Part shown: one piece after another, positions 27,648 through 36,639 of the stretch
Numbering within the stretch: position 1 is the stretch's first letter
How the letters are laid out: each line of letters begins with the position of its first letter
NCBI GenBank assembly: GCA_021413885.1
Contig: JAIOPM010000042.1
Span: 1 to 48,963, forward strand
Length of the DNA stretch: 48,963 bases
Origin: Planctomycetota bacterium
GTDB taxonomy: Bacteria > Planctomycetota > UBA1135 > GCA-002686595
Direction: 5' to 3'
Made by a program: the position numbers and the translations under genes
The notes under the pieces: generated by a model
What the model saw: only the letters and a program-made list of their open reading frames with translations
Databases searched by the model: none
Told to the model about the DNA's origin: nothing

Positions 27648-27653
27648 TAACCT
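27648..27653 (+). promoter_or_regulatory. -10-like hexamer TAACCT
   Basis: It lies seven bases before GTG 27661, with no room for a Shine-Dalgarno. Confidence 0.45.
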
Positions 27654-27660
27654 GCGCGGC

Positions 27661-28893
27661 GTGGCGCACGAATCGAACTACTCTCTGATCGCGAACGACG
27701 ACGGCGTTCCGATCAAGGCCTGGGTGCGCGGCGTCGCGTTCGACGAGGCGTCGAAGAAGCAACTCGCGAACGTCGCGAAGCTCGGCATCGTCCATCCGTG
27801 GATCGCGGCGATGCCCGACGTCCACGTCGGCATCGGCGCGACGGTCGGCAGCGTGATCCCGACGTTGCGCGCGATCATCCCAGCCGCGGTCGGCGTCGAC
27901 ATCGGTTGCGGGATGACGGCGGCGAAGACGACGCTCGCCGCGAGCGATCTGCCCGACGATCTGGCGGCGTTGCGCAGCTCGATCGAACGCGCGGTGCCGC
28001 ACGGACGCTCGGTCGGCCGCGGCAAACGCGACCCCGGGTCGTGGGGCCACCCTCCGAAGCACGTCGAGGAGAGCTGGGCCACGCTCGAACCCGGCTTCCT
28101 TTCGATCGCGGCGAAACACCGTGCCGTCGAAAACGCAAACACGTTCGTGCACCTCGGCACGCTCGGCACCGGCAATCACTTCATCGAGGTGTGCCTCGAC
28201 GAGGGCGACGCGGTCTGGTTCCTCCTGCACTCCGGTTCGCGCGGGATCGGCAATCGCATCGGCTCGTACTTCATAGAGCTCGCGCGCGACGACTTGGGCT
28301 CAGCCGCCGGCGCGCTGCCCGATCGTGATCTCGCATATCTGAAGGAGGGCACCGAGCACTTCGACGACTACGTCGAGGCGGTCGAGTGGGCCCAACGGTT
28401 CGCGGCGACCAACCGGCGCGTGATGATGAGCGCGATCGTCGAGGCCGTGCGCGGCAACGCTCGGCTCCGGCCGTTCCGCGCCGACGTCATGGCGATCGAC
28501 TGCCACCATAACTACGTGCGGCGCGAGCTCCACTACCGCGAACACGTCTGGGTCACGCGCAAGGGCGCGGTGCGCGCCGGCCTCGGCGAACTCGGCATCA
28601 TCCCGGGCAGCATGGGCGCCGCGACGTACATCGTGCGCGGCAAGGGACACCCGGAGAGTTTCGAGAGCTGCAGCCATGGCGCCGGTCGCGCGATGTCGCG
28701 CACGCGGGCCAGAGAGACCTTCACGCTCGCCGACCACGCGCTCGCGACCGCGCACGTCGAGTGCCGCAAGGACGACGCGGTGCTCGACGAAACGCCCGCG
28801 GCCTACAAACCGATCGACGCGGTGATGGCGGCGCAGACCGATCTCGTCGACATCGTCCACACGCTGCGCCAGGTCGTGTGCGTCAAGGGTTGA
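27661..28893 (+). CDS. rtcB: RNA-splicing ligase RtcB
   Basis: A 410-residue protein of the RtcB family, which joins 2',3'-cyclic phosphate or 3'-phosphate RNA ends to 5'-OH ends using GTP and Mn2+ and so repairs cleaved tRNA or rRNA. Metal ligands are visible at D80-IG-C83, N172-H173 (GTGNHFIE) and H190 (LLHSGSRG), with C281-H-H283-N following. The guanylylated histidine is H339 in SCSHGAGR. The length is close to that of E. coli RtcB. No archease or RtcA/RtcR gene is adjacent. GTG start, probably leaderless. Confidence 0.95.
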   Translation: MAHESNYSLIANDDGVPIKAWVRGVAFDEASKKQLANVAKLGIVHPWIAAMPDVHVGIGATVGSVIPTLRAIIPAAVGVDIGCGMTAAKTTLAASDLPDDLAALRSSIERAVPHGRSVGRGKRDPGSWGHPPKHVEESWATLEPGFLSIAAKHRAVENANTFVHLGTLGTGNHFIEVCLDEGDAVWFLLHSGSRGIGNRIGSYFIELARDDLGSAAGALPDRDLAYLKEGTEHFDDYVEAVEWAQRFAATNRRVMMSAIVEAVRGNARLRPFRADVMAIDCHHNYVRRELHYREHVWVTRKGAVRAGLGELGIIPGSMGAATYIVRGKGHPESFESCSHGAGRAMSRTRARETFTLADHALATAHVECRKDDAVLDETPAAYKPIDAVMAAQTDLVDIVHTLRQVVCVKG

Positions 28894-28961
28894 GGCTCGA
28901 CCTCGACGGCGAGGCGGTGTTGCACGTAGGCTCTGAGTTTCCGCCCGTGCTCCCTCGCCGC

Positions 28962-30614
28962 ATGTTCTCCGTTCGTCTCCGGTGGTCGTTCGCGTGTTGC
29001 GCGGCGCTCGCGCTCGCGAGTTGCGATCACGACGCGCCGAACGGCGACCGCACGCCGCCGAAGATCCTCCAAGGACCGCGTTTCGTGCGCGGGCCGGAAG
29101 CGTCGGCGCCGCTCGGAGGCACGGTCGAGTTGCTCGCCGACGAGCCGGTGCGGGTCGAGCTCGTGATCGACGACGGCGAGCATCGGATCCAGGCGCTCGC
29201 CGCGCGCGATCTCGCAGAGCGGCAATCGGCGCTCGCGGTCGGTTTCGCCGCCGGCGTGTCGCACACGATCGCGGTGACGGTGATCGACGCGGCGGGCAAC
29301 CGCACGCGAGCGGAGAAGCTCCTGCGCGTCGACGCGCCGCCGCTGCCGGACGGGTTTCCGCCGCTGAAGCTGACCGTCGACGATCCGAAGCGCATGGAGC
29401 CCGGCATCACGTTCTTCAACGCGCGCGGTTCGGGCCCGCCCGCGGTGCCGCCGAGCGACGCGTACTTGGTGATGGTCGACGAACGCGGCCGCGTCGTGTG
29501 GTTCTTCCAATCGAAGAAGGACATCGTCTCCGCGCGGCGGTTGCGCAACGGGAACTTGTTGTACGTCAGCGGTCGCAAACTCGCGGTCGAGATCGACATG
29601 CTCGGTCGCACGGTGCACACGTGGTTCGCGTCGCGCTTGCCGCTCGAGAAGGACGAGGTCGTGCCGGAAGGCGCGATCCAGGTCGACGTCGACACGATCC
29701 ACCACGAGATCTACGAGCTGCCGCTCGGTTTCGGCGCCGACTTCGTCGCGATGTCGACCGAGTTGCGCGAGGTCGACGATTGGCCGTCGGGCGATTGGCA
29801 GCAACCGTTGAAGCGCCGCAAGGCCGCGATCGCCGGCGACGTCGTCGTCGAGTTCAATCGCGACGGCACGGTGGTGAAGCGCTACTCGCTCTTCGACCTG
29901 CTCGATCCGAAACGCGTCTGCTACGACTCGCACGAAGAGTTCTGGACCAAGACGTATCCGCCGCACGAGGACACCGAGGACTGGGCGCACGCGAACGCGA
30001 TCCTGGTCGACCCGCGCGACGGCAACTACGTCGTGTCGTGTCGCAACCAGGACGTGATGGCGAAGATCGAGCGCAAGAGCGGCAAGTTGCTCTGGCTCTG
30101 CGGACCGCCGCTGAATTGGGGGCCGCCGTGGAACGAGCTCCTGCTCGCGCCGAAGGGCTCACCGTTCGAGTGGAGCTACCACCAACACGCGCCGCGCTTC
30201 CTGCCGAACGGCGACTTGCTCGTCTTCGACAACGGCAACGGCCGCGCGACGCCGCCGTTCCTCGAGCTGCGCGATCCGGTGCGCTACAGCCGCGCGGTCG
30301 AGTATCGCATCGACGAGAAGGCGCGCACGGTCGAGCAAGTTTGGTCGTACGGCTCCGCGTCGGAGCCGTGGTACTCGTTCTTCCTCGGCGGCGTCGAGCC
30401 GTTGCCGAAGACCGGCAACGTGTTGATCACCGACGGCGGCAAGCAAGTGTCGCCGACGATCCACCAAGGCTTCGCGCGCATCGTCGAAGTGACGCACACG
30501 GCGCGACCGGAGATCGTCTTCGAGTTGGTCGTCCGCGACGACGCGCCGTTCGACGCGCTCTCGTGGAGCATCTACCGGAGCGAACGGCACCCGAGCGTCT
30601 ACCCGCCCGAGTGA
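28962..30614 (+). CDS. Arylsulfotransferase (ASST)-like lipoprotein
   Basis: A 550-residue protein with lipoprotein signal (LALASC) and an Ig-like N-terminal strand region, then a beta-propeller of ASST/arylsulfotransferase type. Typical segments are GRVVWFF, WAHANAILVDPRDGNYVVSCRNQDVMAKI split over residues about 345-375, KLLWLCGPP, and WSYHQHAPRFLPNGDLLVFDNG at about 405-425, where His residues match the sulfuryl-carrier region of the family. It probably transfers sulfate between phenolic compounds or acts on an unknown ester. GTG 28947 is an alternative start; TAGGCT at 28927-28932 is a possible -10. It converges with the MshEN gene, with 7 bases between stops. Confidence 0.8.
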   Translation: MFSVRLRWSFACCAALALASCDHDAPNGDRTPPKILQGPRFVRGPEASAPLGGTVELLADEPVRVELVIDDGEHRIQALAARDLAERQSALAVGFAAGVSHTIAVTVIDAAGNRTRAEKLLRVDAPPLPDGFPPLKLTVDDPKRMEPGITFFNARGSGPPAVPPSDAYLVMVDERGRVVWFFQSKKDIVSARRLRNGNLLYVSGRKLAVEIDMLGRTVHTWFASRLPLEKDEVVPEGAIQVDVDTIHHEIYELPLGFGADFVAMSTELREVDDWPSGDWQQPLKRRKAAIAGDVVVEFNRDGTVVKRYSLFDLLDPKRVCYDSHEEFWTKTYPPHEDTEDWAHANAILVDPRDGNYVVSCRNQDVMAKIERKSGKLLWLCGPPLNWGPPWNELLLAPKGSPFEWSYHQHAPRFLPNGDLLVFDNGNGRATPPFLELRDPVRYSRAVEYRIDEKARTVEQVWSYGSASEPWYSFFLGGVEPLPKTGNVLITDGGKQVSPTIHQGFARIVEVTHTARPEIVFELVVRDDAPFDALSWSIYRSERHPSVYPPE

Positions 30615-30621
30615 TGCCGAA

Positions 30622-31257
30622 TCACATCTTGCCGGCGCGACGCTGCGGCGTTCCGCCCTCGCCGCCCCACGACGCGGCCCACGGGTCGACCTTGCGATTG
30701 CGGCGCTGATCTTGCACGCGCAACGCGGCGTCGAGTTCGTCCTGGCTCAGGAGATCGAGCTCGACCAACGCCGAGCCGAGCTTGCCGCCCTTCGCGCGTT
30801 GCAGTTCGAGCGCGCGAGCAACCTGCGAGGCCTCGAGGTACGACATCCGCACCAGGATCTCGCCGAGGCGTTGACCGTCGACGAGCGAAAGTTGACTGTG
30901 GATGCCGGTCGCGCTGAGGAAGTTCGTGCCGTCACGCGGCGGACCAGTCTTGTCGTCCGGTTGTTGCACGCCGATCGACTGACCGACGAACGTGAGCAGG
31001 TTGCGCGTCCACTCCAGCAACTCGTCGCGCGAGACCGCACCGGTCTTGACCAAGTTGTCGCTGATCTTGCCGGCGAGCGTGCACAGCGGCCGCATGTTGA
31101 CGCTGTTGGAGTGATCGACGCAGACCTCGAGCTCCTTCAATTGCTTGACGAGATCGAGGGCTTGAGCGGAGTTCTGAGGATTACAGCGACGCGCGGACTC
31201 GACGGCCGCGAGCAGCGCGGCCTTGGCCTTGGCGTCGGAGGGAGTGTGTGCGGTCAT
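30622..31257 (-). CDS. MshEN/GspE N-terminal domain protein
   Basis: A 211-residue cytoplasmic protein. The C-terminal half holds GQRLGEILVRMSYLEASQVARALELQ followed by GKLGSALVELDLLSQDELDAAL, the two-helix-turn-helix pattern of the MshEN (T2SSE N) domain that in other proteins binds cyclic di-GMP or couples ATPases to type II secretion and type IV pili. The N-terminal half is helical and not recognised. There is no ATPase domain, so it is a stand-alone adaptor or sensor. It lies 124 bases downstream of the DUF5916 gene on the same strand. Confidence 0.65.
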   Translation of the reverse strand: MTAHTPSDAKAKAALLAAVESARRCNPQNSAQALDLVKQLKELEVCVDHSNSVNMRPLCTLAGKISDNLVKTGAVSRDELLEWTRNLLTFVGQSIGVQQPDDKTGPPRDGTNFLSATGIHSQLSLVDGQRLGEILVRMSYLEASQVARALELQRAKGGKLGSALVELDLLSQDELDAALRVQDQRRNRKVDPWAASWGGEGGTPQRRAGKM

Positions 31258-31381
31258 TGGGTTTCGATGTGCGAGGTTCGGGTTGGCGTATCGGAAGAGT
31301 ACGCCGCCGAGCTGGGGTCGGTCGGACGATCCCCGGTCGTCGACGCGAAACGTTTTCCACCCGGATGCGCGGGCGACGCGC

Positions 31382-33520
31382 TCAGAAGCGCAGCGTGTAT
31401 CCGACCTTGAACGCAACCTGCGTCGAGCGCGGCGCGAAACGCCAATCGGGATCCGCGTCCCAGCCCTGATTGACGACGAAGAAGAACTCGCTGCCGGGGC
31501 GGAGGATCCACCACAAACGGCTGTTGAGGCCGAGCTCGTCGCTCTCGTTGTCGTACTGGACGAAGTTCGACCACGCGACGCGCGGCGTGAACTGCCAGTT
31601 CGCGCGCACGCGCGCGACGTGGACCGCGAAGTCGCCGCCGGGGAGCGAAATCGCGTTGCGTTCGTAGCCGAGACCGAAGGTGCTCCAACGACTCGGCCGC
31701 CAGTTGACGTCGAGCTCGAGGTCCTCGCGCGTGCCGTCGTAGAAGTCGCCGACGATCAGCGCGCCGTCGAGATCGACCGGACGTTTGTCGGACGTGGTGA
31801 CGAACAGGCCCGCGCGTTCGAACGTGTAGCCGGCGGCGGGAATCGACACGTCGTCCTGGATGTCGAAGTCGGCGTCGAGCACTTCGCGGAAGTGCAGGAG
31901 CCGAACATCGAACTCGTCGCCGCTCTCGAGCTCGACGCCGAGCGGGCGGACGTCGATCAACACGCTCTTCGTCGCGTTGGCGTCGTCGGTGACGAGCGTC
32001 GACGCCACGCCGAAGTCGAGCTTGCGGATCCACGAGTGCGGCCGCGGCGTGTAGAACGCTTGCGACGTGTACTTCTTGATGCCGGTGCGCGGAACGAAAC
32101 CGAGCTGCGGCGCGAAGCCGTCCTCCACCACCGTCGCGCCGGCCTGGAGCGCGACTTCGTCCTGCGGGTAGTCGACGCTGAGGTGATACGCGTCGGCGGA
32201 ATCGACCGCGGACGCGTCGGAGCGCAGCCAGTAGCTCGCGACGCGCAGGTTGTCGTCCCCGAGGAAATCGTCGGTGCGCCAGTTCGCGTCGAAGCCGAAG
32301 GTGTCGGCGCTTCCCGTTCCGTCCGGATCGCCGCTGGTCCAGATCGCGCCGATGTCGGATTGCTCGAGCACGTTCTTCGAAACGCGGCCGACGAAGAGGT
32401 TGGCGTCGTCGACCGAACTCGTCGCATCGGTCGCCGCGTCGAGGACGCCGAACGAGAGTCCGTCGCTCCGACCGGTGACCTTCACCGCGCCGAGCAACGG
32501 CACCTCGGCGCCGGCGCCGTCGATGCCGATGCGGCGACTGAAGAACGGGATGACGTCCGACGAAGCGTGGGAATCGCTCGACGGCCCGAAGTGGAAGACG
32601 CCGGAGTCCTCGAGGAAGAAGTCGCGCTTCTCGGGGAAGAACAACGGGAAGCGCGACAGGTTGACGACGCGCTCGTCGACTTCGGTCTCGGCGAAATCGG
32701 TGTGCAGTGTCAGCGCGAGCTTGGTGCTCGGCGTCAACTTGTAGAAGAGGTCGAGCCCCGCGTCGCCGAGCAAGTCCGAGTCGCCGTCGTCGCGTCGGTA
32801 TTGCGCGCCGACGAACGGCGTGACGTCGAGGCCGAGCCCCTGCCGCAGATCGTGGAAACCCTCGAGCGTCCCCGCGTTCGCGAGCCAGAAGAACTCGACG
32901 TTCGGATCCGGCGAAGCCCAACGCGCTTCTTCGCCGCGTCGACGGATGTGACGGCGCAGGTTGAAGCCCCACTTCGTGCCGGCGGGATCGAAGTTGAGCG
33001 TCGCCATCGGGATCTCGAGCTCGGCTTGCCAACCCGCGTCGGTGATCCGCGCTTCGCCGTACCAGATGCCGTCCCACTGTTTGTTGAAGCTGCCGCCGTT
33101 CTTCGCGACGAGCGCGTCGCCGAGCGAACCGGCGGCGCCGATCTGGAACCAGAACGCGTTGCGTCGATCGCAGAACGTGTCGAGCAGGATCTCGACGCGA
33201 TCGTCGGGATCGAGGTTCGCGTCGCGCTTCATCTGCGTGTCGCGGATCAAGTGCGGCTCGCGATCGAAGCAGCGCATCGACAGGAAGAACGAGTCGGCGT
33301 CGTACACGATGCGCACTTCGGTGCGTTCGCTCGCGAGCTCGCCCGCCGTCGGTTCGCTCTGACGCAGATCGTCGAGCACCGCCGCGAACTTCCACGCGGG
33401 ATCGTCGAGGTCGCCGTCGATCGTCGGCCGCGCGACGCCTTCCGCGAGACGCGGAACGTGCAGCGTCGGAGTCTCCTTCGCGATGCCGTGGAGCGCGAAG
33501 AGGGCGAGGAGCATCGGCAT
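31382..33520 (-). CDS. DUF5916 outer-membrane protein with CBM9-like N domain
   Basis: A 712-residue protein. A short signal peptide (MPMLLALFALHGIA) precedes a carbohydrate-binding family 9-like domain (residues about 25-190: PTIDGDLDDPAWKFAAVLDD, FSMRCFDREPHLIRD-like SFFLSMRCFD, DDRVEILLDTF). A long beta-rich region with alternating strands follows, ending in VGYTLRF, the C-terminal Phe signature of outer-membrane beta-barrels. SRFPLFFPEKRDFFLEDSGVF is typical of DUF5916. It is probably a surface protein that binds or passes polysaccharide. It is divergent from the sensor kinase, with 36 bases between the starts. Confidence 0.85.
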   Translation of the reverse strand: MPMLLALFALHGIAKETPTLHVPRLAEGVARPTIDGDLDDPAWKFAAVLDDLRQSEPTAGELASERTEVRIVYDADSFFLSMRCFDREPHLIRDTQMKRDANLDPDDRVEILLDTFCDRRNAFWFQIGAAGSLGDALVAKNGGSFNKQWDGIWYGEARITDAGWQAELEIPMATLNFDPAGTKWGFNLRRHIRRRGEEARWASPDPNVEFFWLANAGTLEGFHDLRQGLGLDVTPFVGAQYRRDDGDSDLLGDAGLDLFYKLTPSTKLALTLHTDFAETEVDERVVNLSRFPLFFPEKRDFFLEDSGVFHFGPSSDSHASSDVIPFFSRRIGIDGAGAEVPLLGAVKVTGRSDGLSFGVLDAATDATSSVDDANLFVGRVSKNVLEQSDIGAIWTSGDPDGTGSADTFGFDANWRTDDFLGDDNLRVASYWLRSDASAVDSADAYHLSVDYPQDEVALQAGATVVEDGFAPQLGFVPRTGIKKYTSQAFYTPRPHSWIRKLDFGVASTLVTDDANATKSVLIDVRPLGVELESGDEFDVRLLHFREVLDADFDIQDDVSIPAAGYTFERAGLFVTTSDKRPVDLDGALIVGDFYDGTREDLELDVNWRPSRWSTFGLGYERNAISLPGGDFAVHVARVRANWQFTPRVAWSNFVQYDNESDELGLNSRLWWILRPGSEFFFVVNQGWDADPDWRFAPRSTQVAFKVGYTLRF

Positions 33521-33540
33521 CGGGGCGCGGGAAGCGAGAC

Positions 33541-33550
33541 AGAGTACACT
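33541..33550. promoter_or_regulatory. Overlapping divergent -10-like elements
   Basis: AGAGTACACT reads TACACT (33545-33550) on the plus strand, six bases before GTG 33557, and TACTCT (33546-33541) on the minus strand, 20 bases before ATG 33520. The two hexamers share two bases and the element is almost symmetrical, so transcription in the two directions must compete. Confidence 0.45.
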
Positions 33551-33556
33551 CGCCCC

Positions 33557-36500
33557 GTGATCCGCGGCGCGCGCTTCGTCGTTCGGGCTCTGTGCTTCTT
33601 CGGTCGCGTCAAGGGCGCGCGCTCGCTCGGCGTAAGAGTCGTGCACGGCGCCGTGTTGCTCGCCGCGCCGCTTGTCGCGCAACGTGCGACCGTGCGGTCG
33701 TTCGACGTCGGCGACGGCTTGCCGTCGAACCGCGTCAGCTCGCTCTTCGAGGACTCCCGCGGCTTCCTGTGGATCGCGACGTGGGAAGGTCTCGCGCGTT
33801 TCGACGGCACGCGCTTCGACGCGTTCGGACCCGAGGTCGGGCTGCCGCGCTGTCTTCCGAACGAAGTGCGCGAGGATCGTCGCGGACGCATTTGGGTCGC
33901 GTTGAACGGCGAAGGCATCGCGCGGTTGCTCGACGAACCGAGCGAGCGCGGGCACTCCGTCTTCCGCACGTTCCGGCTCGGGTCGGCGCGTCGCGACGAC
34001 ACGGTCAACGCGCTCTACTTCGACGACGCGGAGCGTCTGTGGCTCGGCACCGAGAGCGGCCTCGCGCGCGCGACCGAGCGCGCCGACGGTTCGCTCGACG
34101 TCGAGTTCCTCGCCGATTCCGTCGCGTGCTTGCGGCCGCAAGCCGCGTGCGCGACCGACGGCGGTGCGTTGTGGTTCCTCGGGAGCCGCGGACTCGCGTG
34201 CGTGCGCGCCGGAGTCGTCGAGACCAGTCCGTTGCCGCGCGAGCCGCTGCACCCCGAGTACCTGTGCCTCGCGGCGCGCTCGGCGAAGGAACTCCTGGTC
34301 GCCGACGATCGCGTGCTCTGGAGCTTCGACGTCGCGACGCGGAGTTGGGCGGCGCTTCCGCTCGAGCTCGCCGCGAACCAAGGCGTGCGCGCGCTGCTCG
34401 TCGACGGCGACGACGTGTGGATCGGCACGACCACCGGCCTGATCCGAGTGCGCGCGGGCGAGCCGTTGCTCTACACGACCGATCAGGGTCTGCCCGACAA
34501 CTCGATTCGTTGCGCGCTGCGCGATCGCGCGGGGCGATTGTGGTTCGGAACGTGGCTAGGCGGCGTCGCGCAATTCGGGCGCAGCGAGCTCGCGTCGTGG
34601 ACGCGCTCGCCCGAGATGCCGAACCCCGACGTCACGGCGATCGCCGTCGCACGCGACGGCCGAATCGTCGCGAGCACGATCAACGACGGCCTCTTCGCAC
34701 TCGACGAACGCGGTGCGCGACGCTTCGGTACTGGCGCGTCGCCGCTGTTCGATCGCGTGTGGACGCGCTACGCGGAGCTCGCCGGCGTCGGTTGGCTGCT
34801 GTGCGTCGACGACGCGCTCTACGTCGCGCTCGGAGCCGAGCCCGATCTCGCGCACGCGCTCGAGCTCGGCCCCGAGAGCGGTTGCGACGGAGTGCGACCG
34901 ATCTGCGTGCTCGGGATCGACGGCTCGAACGAAGTCGTCGTCGCCGACGCGTCCGGTCGTCTGCTCGACGGCCGCGTCGAGGCCGACGGGAGGGCGCGGT
35001 TCACCGATCTCCTCGCGCCCGACGATCGACGACGCTTCGACGAAGAGCACGCCGATCCGATCCGTTCGCTCGCACGATCGAGCGACGGAACGCTGTGGCT
35101 TGCGAGTCGCTATTCGCTCGCGCGGCTCGTCGGCCGCGCGCTCGAATTCATCGAAGCGACCGACGGCCTTCCGACGACCGAAGTGCGCGACCTGCTCTCC
35201 GATCCGCGCGGACGTCTATGGGTCGCGTTGCGCCACGACGGCGTTTCGCGCTGCGACGAACCGAGCGCGCGGACGCCGAAGTGGAGCCACGTCGACGCGC
35301 TCGCCGGCGAACAGACTTTCGCGCTCGCCGCCGGGCGCGACGGACGCGTGTGGGTCGGCTCGTGGCGCGGCGTGCACGAGCTCGACGAGCACGGCGCCGT
35401 GCTGCGTCGCTTCACCCACGCGGGGGGTCTCGCGAGCGACTTCGTCAACGCGCTCGCGGTCGACGCCGAGGATCGTGTGTGGGTCGCGACGTCCGGCGGC
35501 GTCACGCGTCTCGATCCGCGCGCGCACGTCGAACCCGCGACGCCGCCCGTCGCGTGGATCGCGCGCGTCGAAGTCGACGGCGAGCCGCTCGCGCTCGCGC
35601 CGCGCGGCGCGCGCGAAGTCGGTCCGCTGGAGCTCGACGCGGGACACGACACGTTGCTGATCGCGTTCGGCGCGCCGTGGCTGGCGAGCGACGAACCGCT
35701 GCTCTTCCAACTCCGACTCGCCGGCGTCGATTCCGATTGGTCGAAACCGCAGAGCGAACGCCAAGTCCGCTTCGCGCGCCTCGCGCCGGGCGACTACCGA
35801 TTGCTCGTGCGCGCGGTGCTCGGGTCGTCGGCTCGCGCGGGCGAGCCCGCGGCGTTGAGTTTCTCGATCCCGCCGCCGCTGTGGCGCAGTCCGTGGGTCG
35901 TCGCGCTCGGGTTGGCGCTGTTCGCGAGCCTCCTCTTCGCGTGGCACCGCCTCCGCTTGCGCCAAGCGCTCGCGCTCGAACGCGTGCGCTCGCAGATCGC
36001 GCTCGACCTGCACGACGAACTCGGCGCCGACCTCACGCAGGTCGCGATCCTCGCCGAAGTCGCGCGGCGCGAAACTCCGGCCGCGGGCGGCGACGCGCTC
36101 GAACGAGTCGCGGGCCTCGCGCGCGACATGCGCGAGTCGCTCGCCGACATCGTGTGGTCGGTCGATCCGCGGCGCGACAAGGTCGGTGATCTTGCGGTGC
36201 GCTTGCGCCAGGTCGGCAACCAGTTGGTCGAGAGCGGCGGCGTCGAATTCGCGCTCGCCGTCGACTCCGATCGAGCGATCGACGCGCTCGCGATCGCGCC
36301 GGACGAGCGCCGTGCGCTCTACCTCATCGCGAAGGAATCGCTGCACAACGCGGTCAAGCACGCGCGCGCGAAGAAGATCGACGTCGCGTTGCGCGTGCGT
36401 GGCTCGCGGCTCGACCTCGCGATCCGCGACGACGGCCGCGGCTTCGATCCCGAGCACGCGCACACGGGCCACGGCTTGCGCAGCCTGCGCAGCCGGGCTG

Positions 36501-36589
36501 CGAGCCTCGGCGCGAACCTCGCGCTCCGTTCCGAACTCGACCGCGGCACCTCGATCGAACTCGCGATGACCTTGCGCGGCCCCGCATGA
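33557..36589 (+). CDS. Propeller-type sensor histidine kinase (NarL/LuxR-type partner)
   Basis: A 1010-residue sensor. After a signal or N-terminal anchor, residues about 45-690 hold repeated Reg_prop blades (GLPSNRVSSLFEDSRGFLWIAT is the first, GLPDNSIRCALRDRAGRLWFGT later), forming two seven-bladed periplasmic propellers. A Y_Y_Y domain (about 700-770), one membrane helix near 778-797, and a HisKA_3 dimerisation domain with phospho-His H819 (LDLHDELGADLTQVA) follow. The kinase end has N-box SLHNAVKHARA and the G-box DDGRGFD. It lacks the receiver and HTH of HTCS regulators, and the separate NarL-type regulator follows 50 bases downstream. In Bacteroidota such sensors detect sugars; here the ligand is unknown. 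Confidence 0.9.
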   Translation: MIRGARFVVRALCFFGRVKGARSLGVRVVHGAVLLAAPLVAQRATVRSFDVGDGLPSNRVSSLFEDSRGFLWIATWEGLARFDGTRFDAFGPEVGLPRCLPNEVREDRRGRIWVALNGEGIARLLDEPSERGHSVFRTFRLGSARRDDTVNALYFDDAERLWLGTESGLARATERADGSLDVEFLADSVACLRPQAACATDGGALWFLGSRGLACVRAGVVETSPLPREPLHPEYLCLAARSAKELLVADDRVLWSFDVATRSWAALPLELAANQGVRALLVDGDDVWIGTTTGLIRVRAGEPLLYTTDQGLPDNSIRCALRDRAGRLWFGTWLGGVAQFGRSELASWTRSPEMPNPDVTAIAVARDGRIVASTINDGLFALDERGARRFGTGASPLFDRVWTRYAELAGVGWLLCVDDALYVALGAEPDLAHALELGPESGCDGVRPICVLGIDGSNEVVVADASGRLLDGRVEADGRARFTDLLAPDDRRRFDEEHADPIRSLARSSDGTLWLASRYSLARLVGRALEFIEATDGLPTTEVRDLLSDPRGRLWVALRHDGVSRCDEPSARTPKWSHVDALAGEQTFALAAGRDGRVWVGSWRGVHELDEHGAVLRRFTHAGGLASDFVNALAVDAEDRVWVATSGGVTRLDPRAHVEPATPPVAWIARVEVDGEPLALAPRGAREVGPLELDAGHDTLLIAFGAPWLASDEPLLFQLRLAGVDSDWSKPQSERQVRFARLAPGDYRLLVRAVLGSSARAGEPAALSFSIPPPLWRSPWVVALGLALFASLLFAWHRLRLRQALALERVRSQIALDLHDELGADLTQVAILAEVARRETPAAGGDALERVAGLARDMRESLADIVWSVDPRRDKVGDLAVRLRQVGNQLVESGGVEFALAVDSDRAIDALAIAPDERRALYLIAKESLHNAVKHARAKKIDVALRVRGSRLDLAIRDDGRGFDPEHAHTGHGLRSLRSRAASLGANLALRSELDRGTSIELAMTLRGPA

Positions 36590-36621
36590 GCGTGCGGGTT
36601 TCTCCGGCGCTCGTCCGCGAG

Positions 36622-36627
36622 TAGGCT
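36622..36627 (+). promoter_or_regulatory. -10-like hexamer TAGGCT
   Basis: It lies 12 bases before ATG 36640. It may give the response regulator a promoter of its own besides read-through from the kinase gene. Confidence 0.35.
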
Positions 36628-36639
36628 CGCGCGAACGCC

